Origin: Promethearchaeota archaeon
GTDB taxonomy: Archaea; Asgardarchaeota; Lokiarchaeia; Sigyniarchaeales; SOKP01
DNA length: 11,062 nucleotides
Assembly (NCBI GenBank): GCA_019058135.1
Contig: JAHLWE010000529.1
Location: 1-11,062, forward strand
Reading direction: 5' to 3'
The notes under the pieces: generated by a model
What the model saw: only the letters and a program-made list of their open reading frames with translations
The model's database searches: none
What the model was told of the DNA's origin: nothing
Made by a program: the position numbers and the translations under genes
Shown: positions 5,766 to 11,062 of the stretch, piece after piece
Layout of the letters: each line of letters opens with the position of its first letter
How positions within the stretch are numbered: the stretch's first letter is position 1

Positions 5766-7358
5766 TTAATGGATTTTCTTAAAATAATTAATATTGATAT
5801 CTTGAAAACAAGTATCAATAGTTTCTATTGCTTCTAATTCTTGTAAACTAATTCTAGTTTTATCTTTCAAATCTTTTGCAGCCCATAATAATTTATTAAA
5901 TCTTTGATGATGATTATGAAATCTCTGATTTGCATAATCTTTAGCTTGTTTAGTATAAAGTAGAAAGGGCCAATCACTCCCTTGCATTAAAAGTATTTCT
6001 CTCGCCATTTGCCTAAAAATTCGTTTACCCCATTCGTCAGGATTGGGATTTGCTTCCAATATTTTTTCGAATTCTATTATACTTGAGTTTATATACGGCC
6101 AAATCCAGATATGCTCCTTATTTTTCCACACTTGATAGTAACCGCCCTCTCCCCAACTGCTATGTCCCATTTTAATGATTGAAAATTCGGCTTCAAATTT
6201 CAAAACATAATCAGAAATTGTTATCATGCTTATATTTTCACTTTCAGAGGTTAATTCGAACACTTTTTTCAACCAAGCAATCCCTTCCATCCACCAGTGC
6301 CCATAGAGCTCAAAATCGTAGGGGGACAATATTATTCCCTTTTTATTAAAATTTTCACAGAAAAGTTGGATTTCTTGATTTAAAAGTGCAATAAAATGAT
6401 TTGCTTGGTTTTGAACTGTTGTATTAGCATCAAAAGGGCTATAAAGGAATTTATTTTGGTAATTTACATCTTTTCCCGTAATTCTCCAATAATTTAAGCC
6501 AGATTTGTAGTCTTTTCTGTGAAACTCTCTATAGGCAGGATCACCAGGATATCCAATCTTTGCGTCCCATACTTGCCTTCCAGTGTTTTCATTTCGCCCG
6601 AAAACTGAAACTCCGCTCTCTAATTTGTAACCGAAATTAATATATAGTCCAATATCATTTTTTTTCTCGAGAATTTCAGCGTTTAGTATTCCGTGAGTAT
6701 CCACGAAAAAATATTTCAGACCGGAGTTATTCAGCCAATAATCCAAGCTTTCTCTAACTGTTCCATCTTTTAATTCTTTAGGTCTATAAGCACATTCTGG
6801 AAGCCAAAATCCTACGGGGTCCTTGTTGAAATATTTTTTGTATGTATCCACACCAATTTGAATTTGTGAAAAAACTCCCGAATCGCTTTCCATAAGCGGT
6901 AAAAATCCGTGAGTAGCTCCACTAGTTATTACTTCGACCATCCCTTCTTTTTGTAGCCATTTAAAGGTGCCTAAAATATCACTATAATAATTATGATAAT
7001 AGGTGTGTCTAACCTTCTCATAGTTTTTTAGGTAGAATTCTGCAATTTTTTTCCTTTCTTGGTGGTTGTCGAATCGTTTTACATCTGATTTCGCTCGATT
7101 TATCCAGTCTTCCAAGTACTCAGAGAAACGTTGTTTCATGTATTCGTCAGCCAGTTGTTCGGCTAAAATCGGTGTAATATTAACAGTAATAGCAGTCTTT
7201 ATTCCATCTTCTTTTAATTCTCGTAATACATTCAAGAAAGGAATATAGCTCTCCATCAGAGCTTCATTTAACCAAATTTCTCCGGCTGGCCACACTCCGG
7301 ACTTTTTACAATAAGGAATATGAGCATGTAAAACGAGTCCAAAATACCCAAGAGTCAT
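5766..7358 (-). CDS. GH57 1,4-alpha-glucan branching-type enzyme
   Basis: A 530-residue member of glycoside hydrolase family 57, in the DUF1957 branching-enzyme branch (COG1543). These enzymes form alpha-1,6 branches in glycogen-like glucans; some act mainly as amylases. The conserved regions appear in order: HAHIPY (11-16), ATHGFLPL (148-155), FWLPECAY (184-191) with Glu188 as nucleophile, SPYDFELYGHWW (345-356) with Asp348 as acid/base, SSWGEGGYYQVW (400-411), and GSDWPFLLYT (460-469) in the C-terminal helical domain. The length is that of the catalytic core without extra C-terminal modules. No signal peptide is present, so it is intracellular. The start is the ATG at 7358, which puts HAHIPY at its usual place; a weak AGGT lies 5-8 bases upstream. 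No other glycogen gene is in the window. Family assignment is firm; branching rather than hydrolysis is inferred. Confidence 0.88.
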   Translation of the reverse strand: MTLGYFGLVLHAHIPYCKKSGVWPAGEIWLNEALMESYIPFLNVLRELKEDGIKTAITVNITPILAEQLADEYMKQRFSEYLEDWINRAKSDVKRFDNHQERKKIAEFYLKNYEKVRHTYYHNYYSDILGTFKWLQKEGMVEVITSGATHGFLPLMESDSGVFSQIQIGVDTYKKYFNKDPVGFWLPECAYRPKELKDGTVRESLDYWLNNSGLKYFFVDTHGILNAEILEKKNDIGLYINFGYKLESGVSVFGRNENTGRQVWDAKIGYPGDPAYREFHRKDYKSGLNYWRITGKDVNYQNKFLYSPFDANTTVQNQANHFIALLNQEIQLFCENFNKKGIILSPYDFELYGHWWMEGIAWLKKVFELTSESENISMITISDYVLKFEAEFSIIKMGHSSWGEGGYYQVWKNKEHIWIWPYINSSIIEFEKILEANPNPDEWGKRIFRQMAREILLMQGSDWPFLLYTKQAKDYANQRFHNHHQRFNKLLWAAKDLKDKTRISLQELEAIETIDTCFQDININYFKKIH

Positions 7359-7390
7359 GTTAACCTATAAATCCATTTTATTAAATTAAA

Positions 7391-7400
7391 TAATATAAAT
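7391..7400 (-). promoter_or_regulatory. Possible TATA box of the GH57 gene
   Basis: On the minus strand this reads ATTTATATTA, 33-42 bases before the GH57 ATG, which predicts a leader of only about 10 bases. The gap between the kleisin stop and the GH57 start is about 99 bases, enough for a separate promoter, though readthrough from the kleisin gene is not excluded. Confidence 0.35.
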
Positions 7401-7457
7401 ATATTAGAAAGTAGATAAATATATTTTTTCTATAAACAATTTTATAAATAAATTTAT

Positions 7458-8357
7458 CTATAAGACAGGAGAGATGTAGATATTTCTACTATTATCTAAA
7501 TTTTCATAATTTTCACATTTAGGTTCTTGTGCATCATTATTGTTTTCTTGAGTTACTCTTTGCCAAATTTTTATCTTTTTTCTATTACACAGATATAAGA
7601 TATATATCAATAGATCAACCAGACTTTGCCTATCTGGTTTATTGATCAAGTTAAGGAAAGATATCGGCTCATCATCATATGCTTTTAAGAGTTTATTATA
7701 AAACTTTTGAATTCTTATATTTAGATTTTCTCGCTTTTCTTTTTTATTTTCAATAAGACTTTTAGGAAGAAAGTTGATTTGTTCCTTAACATTATCTTTT
7801 GGTTTTCTGGATATTTTTTCTTTATCTTTGATTTTCATTACTTCTGTTAATGCCAGAGCTAAATCATTTAGATTAATCGCTTTATAAACCATATTTTTGG
7901 GTGATTTCAGGCAAATTTCATTATTTTTTATTTTTTGATTTATTGTTCTTAAGTCTAAATGCTTATTAGCTTTAGTTTTCTCATCATAATCATCAAATAT
8001 TTCATCTTCAAAATTATTTTCGTTAATTCCCTCAATTTCTTCGATACTATCTTGTGTATCAAGTGAATCATTTATGATACGTTTGGTTTTTGCTTTGAGT
8101 AAATAAGATGATGAAAATAGGATTTTACCACTTTTACGGAAATTAATTTCTTCTTTTTCTTGCTTGATATCTTTAATATAGTTTGCTAGCATAGAATCCA
8201 AATGGCAGTTCCAAATATTTCTTCTAATAATTTTTTTTAAACTCAATTCATTTAAAAGAAGATTATAATTTTGATTTGCAGAAAAGTCATTAATTAAGTC
8301 AATATTTTCTTTATTTAATAAAGACTGATTTATTAGACGATTAGGAACCTTTTCCAT
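7458..8357 (-). CDS. scpA: ScpA-like kleisin (condensin subunit)
   Basis: A 299-residue protein with the layout of archaeal ScpA (COG1354), the kleisin that bridges the heads of an SMC dimer in chromosome condensation. The N-terminal SMC-neck-binding part is at about 30-96: YNLLLNELSLKKI and NIWNCHLDSMLANYIK correspond to the family's helix with a 'WNIDI...Y' pattern, followed by the signature helix INFRKSGKILFSSSYLLKAK. A very acidic linker follows (98-128), then a NLNDLALALTEVMK segment near 162-175. The C-terminal winged helix is at about 215-268 (EPISFLNLI...LVDLLIYILYLCNRKKIKIWQ). A 30-residue Asn-rich tail ends it. No smc or scpB is adjacent, which is unusual since scpA often sits next to smc. 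It is divergent from a Roadblock gene across 167 bases. The similarity is weak at residue level, so profile confirmation would help. Confidence 0.75.
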   Translation of the reverse strand: MEKVPNRLINQSLLNKENIDLINDFSANQNYNLLLNELSLKKIIRRNIWNCHLDSMLANYIKDIKQEKEEINFRKSGKILFSSSYLLKAKTKRIINDSLDTQDSIEEIEGINENNFEDEIFDDYDEKTKANKHLDLRTINQKIKNNEICLKSPKNMVYKAINLNDLALALTEVMKIKDKEKISRKPKDNVKEQINFLPKSLIENKKEKRENLNIRIQKFYNKLLKAYDDEPISFLNLINKPDRQSLVDLLIYILYLCNRKKIKIWQRVTQENNNDAQEPKCENYENLDNSRNIYISPVL

Positions 8358-8404
8358 TAGTAGAAAACCAAGATCAGTTCATACAAAATTGTTTTTAAGT
8401 GAAG

Positions 8405-8413
8405 ATTTAAATT
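8405..8413 (-). promoter_or_regulatory. Possible TATA-like element of the kleisin gene
   Basis: The minus strand carries AATTTAAAT about 48-56 bases before the kleisin ATG, inside the divergent gap. It would give a leader of about 20-25 bases. The surrounding DNA is so AT-rich that this is a weak call. Confidence 0.25.
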
Positions 8414-8432
8414 TCAATTCTCTTATTAAAAA

Positions 8433-8442
8433 GATATATAAA
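8433..8442 (+). promoter_or_regulatory. Possible TATA box of the first Roadblock gene
   Basis: GATATATAAA followed by a run of A lies in the divergent gap, about 85 bases before the ATG at 8525. A second candidate, TTTTTTAAAATA at 8495-8506, is closer and would make the mRNA nearly leaderless. Sequence alone does not decide between them. Confidence 0.25.
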
Positions 8443-8524
8443 AAAAATAAAATAAATAAATAATATCTGCGTAATATAAAATTTAACAAAGATATTTTTT
8501 AAAATAGATTAGGTCTTTTTAACA

Positions 8525-8809
8525 ATGATTGATTCAAAAGCAATAAAAGCCATAATAAGACGATTTGAAGAAAAGGAAGGAGTTCGTGGCGTTATCATCG
8601 CAGATTCTAATGGTCTTCCAATCAAAAGTAATCTTGATATAGAAATTGCTGAAAATGTGAGTGCTTATATAACTTCTCTTATTGGGAAAGGAGAACAATG
8701 TGTTAAGTCCCTTCAAGAAGGAGATCTAAAATTTATCAGACTGGAAACTAGTAAAGGCGAGGTAATGGTCGCAAAAGAAGATATGTTTATTCTAATAGTT
8801 TTAAAATAA
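8525..8809 (+). CDS. Roadblock/LC7 domain protein, short form
   Basis: A 94-residue single-domain Roadblock/LC7 (MglB/Rag-scaffold superfamily) protein. The first helix (5-17) is followed by the diagnostic beta hairpin GVIIADSNGLPIKS (22-35), a second helix (about 40-62), and three strands ending in MFILIVLK. The chain stops right after the last strand, so the C-terminal helix present in MglB and in the second Roadblock protein here is missing. Roadblock proteins dimerise and serve as platforms or activators for Ras-like small GTPases; Asgard archaea encode many of them. No GTPase gene is in the window. The gene is divergent from the kleisin gene and 241 bases upstream of the second Roadblock gene. 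An AGGT at 8511-8514 is at best a weak ribosome-binding site. Confidence 0.82.
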   Translation: MIDSKAIKAIIRRFEEKEGVRGVIIADSNGLPIKSNLDIEIAENVSAYITSLIGKGEQCVKSLQEGDLKFIRLETSKGEVMVAKEDMFILIVLK

Positions 8810-8897
8810 AAGTATATTTAAACTTTTTAAAAAATTCCATTTCACAATTATGTTTTTTATATAAAAACTGATTCTATATAATAAAGATGAGTTTTTG

Positions 8898-8909
8898 TGA
8901 AAATTTTCA
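8898..8909. repeat. Perfect 12-base palindrome between the Roadblock genes
   Basis: TGAAAATTTTCA reads the same on both strands. It is followed at 8913-8920 and 8927-8934 by two copies of ATTTTGAA. It lies about 140 bases before the second Roadblock gene. It could be an operator half-site cluster or simply AT-rich background. Confidence 0.25.
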
Positions 8910-9050
8910 ATTATTTTGAATTTGAAATTTTGAACTAAAATGCCTTCTTAGATAAAATTTTAAATTTAAATAAAGGTATTAATATATTATTATATTCCAT
9001 TAAAATGTATTAAGGTTTTTATAGAAAATAAAAATTGAAGTGTCAAATAA

Positions 9051-9407
9051 ATGGTTGATAAAGAAAAACTCGAACAATCTCTTGCAAGTTTGATGGATGC
9101 TGTAGAGGTATGTGAAGGATTGATCGCAGCTGATAATCAAGGTAATATAATTGTTGGTCAAACGTTAACAGAAATGGACCACAAGAAAATTGCATTAGAC
9201 TGTGTTAATCTTATTAATAATTGTGATGAGGTCGGAACAGATATTTCAAAAGGTAAATTACAAGATATTACCCTTAATCTAGAAGATGGATTTTTAATAT
9301 TGGTTGGATCAGAACAATTAATTTTAATTGCTTTAGCTGGAAATGATGCATTAAGTTCATTAGCACTAATAAGGCGTAACCTGATTAATGTTTTAAGAAA
9401 TCAATAA
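9051..9407 (+). CDS. Roadblock/LC7 domain protein, full-length form
   Basis: A 118-residue single-domain Roadblock/LC7 protein. After helix 1 (3-18) comes the hairpin CEGLIAADNQGNIIVGQTL (21-39), matching the G-x-I-x-A-D-x-x-G core of the family. Helix 2 follows at about 44-58, then strands DITLNLEDGFLILVG and LILIALAG, and a C-terminal helix, NDALSSLALIRRNLINVL (98-115). This is the complete five-strand, three-helix fold, unlike the truncated neighbour. The two share the hairpin core but little else, so they are not a recent duplication. Expected role: dimeric scaffold or regulator of a small Ras-like GTPase, possibly as a heterodimer with the neighbour. The start lacks a ribosome-binding site; a TTTATAG element about 28-34 bases upstream suggests a near-leaderless mRNA. 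It converges with the surface-protein gene, 33 bases between stops. Confidence 0.78.
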   Translation: MVDKEKLEQSLASLMDAVEVCEGLIAADNQGNIIVGQTLTEMDHKKIALDCVNLINNCDEVGTDISKGKLQDITLNLEDGFLILVGSEQLILIALAGNDALSSLALIRRNLINVLRNQ

Positions 9408-9440
9408 TTTCTTCTTATATTTTTTATCGTATTTATATGC

Positions 9441-11062
9441 TCATTTTATCTTTTCTTCTTTAAGAAGCTCATCTAAATCTTTTTTCTCTATTTCTTTTGC
9501 TCGTAATTCAGAAACTTTCACATATTTACCTTTTCTTTTTCTTTCAGGAGGTTTTTCAAAAATTTTCTCTATCTTTTTGTTTATTCTTACTCTATATAAG
9601 AGTGCTAATAAATAAAATAAGCCAATACCAATAAAAAGAAATAAAATTGATAATTGTACAATCTGAGTAAAGAGAGATTCATCATCTAAATCATATGCAA
9701 GAAAATATTGAAATTCATTTTCTTCATTTGTCTGTATAGTTTTAAATGAAATATTGACTAAAATAGTAATATTATTATCATCAATATTAGGGATAGAAAT
9801 TTTATAAGATATACCAGTAGTTTCTTCTGGTTTGAGGTAATTTAATTCATAATTATTGTATTTAGATAATGTATAGGAAAAATTTGTTATTAATGTAATA
9901 TTAATATCGGTAAGTATAGACGTACCAACATTTTTTATTATTATATTCATTTGATTTTCTTTATTTCGTAAAAATATTGTATTATTTGTTACAGATTCTA
10001 TGATAATTTCGTTTGAATAAATAATAAAATCAATAGTATGATTAATTTCAGAAGATAAGATATAAGAATTTCCAGTCCAATTCAATTTAATTTTTCCAGA
10101 TGAATTTTTTGTAAATTGATTTGAATCTATTTCCATAATTGCCTTTCCATTTAGATCTGTAAGATTATGATTATCTCCTTCGGTTCCTAAAAGTTCTTGC
10201 CAAATATTACTAGAGTTTAAAAAATAATAATGGATTTCTTCTCCAGTTATAGGTTCTCCTTTCTCGGTTCGTAAATATGCTGTTAAATTAAATTTATTAC
10301 CCCAGGTAACTTCGCTAGGATTAACTGACAAGTTTTGAAAACTGCTGTCAAGTTTAAACGAGAATGCTTTATTAATTTGATTAAATGTACTCATATAATA
10401 TTCATCTATTATATTTATGAAAAAAGACGTAATTCCAGGTATATTAAAGTCATCTCTACTAAAATTGAGAACCAGTCCTCTTGAAGTTAAGCCTTCTAAG
10501 TATTTAAAAGAAAGAATTTCCCCTTCAAAAACAGTTTCATTATCTTTTATTATAATTGAATAATCATTATTTATCCAAGAACCACTAAATTCATCTTCAA
10601 TATATACTTTAATTTTTGTTAGACAACCACCAAGTCTAATAGGTGAATTTATCCCGTTCCAAGTCCCATCTGGATTTTTATTATTTAAAGTTGTATTATA
10701 ATAAAATTCATATGAATCATTAGGTGTTCCTGTAAAGTTTAATAATTGATTTGGAGTATTTACTTCAGCGATGATCCAATTTGGATTAATAGGTGAAATT
10801 AATTGAATAGATAATCTTACGTTAAAGGCAAAATTTAAATCTTTATTTTTTACTTTAATCTTAAAAGAAATTTTTTCATCTGGGCTTATAATCGTTTCAT
10901 TTTGAAGAAAATTAGTAATTTCTACAGTTAAATTATCAACATTTGAAAATTGCTCAGAGATTATTTTATTAATTGTGAATTTGTCTAATGTATTAATGCC
11001 TGTTGATTCTTTAACAGTTGTGATTAACATAGAGTAATTCGTTAAATCAGTATTAGCCCTAA
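9441..11062 (-). CDS. Membrane-anchored, sequon-rich cell-surface protein, C-terminal part (5' end outside window)
   Basis: The frame is open from the right edge of the window to the stop at 9441. The first ATG (11028-11030) is internal: ten more sense codons precede it without a stop, and no signal peptide follows it, so the true start lies beyond 11062. From that internal Met, 529 residues remain. Most are beta-rich, Asn-rich repeats of Ig/CARDB-like style, with about 19 N-x-S/T glycosylation sequons. One hydrophobic helix (about 457-479, IVQLSILFLFIGIGLFYLLAL) follows, then a 50-residue, Lys/Arg/Glu-rich tail. This is a type I surface protein with a large extracellular part and a charged cytoplasmic end. 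The 'NPSEVTWGNKFNLTAYL' segment (about 237-253) resembles bacterial and archaeal Ig-like adhesion domains. No catalytic domain is visible. Function is not assigned; an envelope or adhesion role is inferred. Confidence 0.75.
   Translation of the reverse strand, partial: RANTDLTNYSMLITTVKESTGINTLDKFTINKIISEQFSNVDNLTVEITNFLQNETIISPDEKISFKIKVKNKDLNFAFNVRLSIQLISPINPNWIIAEVNTPNQLLNFTGTPNDSYEFYYNTTLNNKNPDGTWNGINSPIRLGGCLTKIKVYIEDEFSGSWINNDYSIIIKDNETVFEGEILSFKYLEGLTSRGLVLNFSRDDFNIPGITSFFINIIDEYYMSTFNQINKAFSFKLDSSFQNLSVNPSEVTWGNKFNLTAYLRTEKGEPITGEEIHYYFLNSSNIWQELLGTEGDNHNLTDLNGKAIMEIDSNQFTKNSSGKIKLNWTGNSYILSSEINHTIDFIIYSNEIIIESVTNNTIFLRNKENQMNIIIKNVGTSILTDINITLITNFSYTLSKYNNYELNYLKPEETTGISYKISIPNIDDNNITILVNISFKTIQTNEENEFQYFLAYDLDDESLFTQIVQLSILFLFIGIGLFYLLALLYRVRINKKIEKIFEKPPERKRKGKYVKVSELRAKEIEKKDLDELLKEEKIK

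Noticed and set aside
8534..8716. Minus-strand 60-codon frame antisense to the first Roadblock gene
   Set aside because: It is a shadow of a gene whose own frame has a clear Roadblock hairpin; composition is Phe/Ser/Tyr-rich noise.
1..11062. Defence system, prophage or mobile element
   Set aside because: No nuclease, transposase, integrase, terminal repeat or CRISPR-like array is seen; the MoxR/VWA pair alone does not indicate a defence system of the ternary-complex type.

Overview
The window reads as a piece of an AT-rich archaeal chromosome, most likely from an Asgard archaeon (Lokiarchaeia-like). The evidence is indirect. There are two single-domain Roadblock/LC7 proteins, an archaeal-type ScpA kleisin, an SCP2-type thiolase paired with a DUF35 OB-fold protein, and a GH57 glucan branching-type enzyme. 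Most genes lack a ribosome-binding site and sit a short distance behind TATA-like elements, as in archaea. I see no rRNA, tRNA, CRISPR array, insertion sequence or prophage gene. A marker-gene phylogeny would be needed to settle the lineage.

Layout. (1) Positions 1-1400, plus strand: the 3' end of a DUF35 OB-fold gene followed closely by an SCP2-type thiolase with a strong GGAGG site; this is an acyl-CoA metabolism operon that ends in a long T-rich tract. (2) 1503-3656, plus strand: a MoxR-type AAA+ ATPase and a CoxE-like VWA protein, a two-gene chaperone-like module. (3) 3889-5762, plus strand: three apparently independent genes, an OsmC family protein, a small winged-helix protein starting with TTG, and a glyoxalase II-like metallo-beta-lactamase-fold hydrolase. 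(4) 5766-7358, minus strand: a GH57 glucan branching-type enzyme, converging on the hydrolase with a 3-base gap. (5) 7458-8357, minus strand: a ScpA-like kleisin, the condensin subunit that bridges SMC heads. It is divergent from (6) 8525-9407, plus strand, which holds two Roadblock/LC7 proteins. (7) 9441 to the right edge, minus strand: the C-terminal part of a large, sequon-rich, membrane-anchored cell-surface protein whose 5' end lies outside the window.

How the genes relate. The DUF35/thiolase pair and the MoxR/VWA pair are real functional units. The remaining genes look like single-gene transcription units with no shared pathway. The points most worth a second look are the kleisin gene with no smc beside it and divergent from Roadblock genes, the two structurally different Roadblock proteins without a GTPase gene nearby, and the stand-alone MoxR/CoxE-like pair without an obvious client. 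I found no convincing undescribed multi-gene system.
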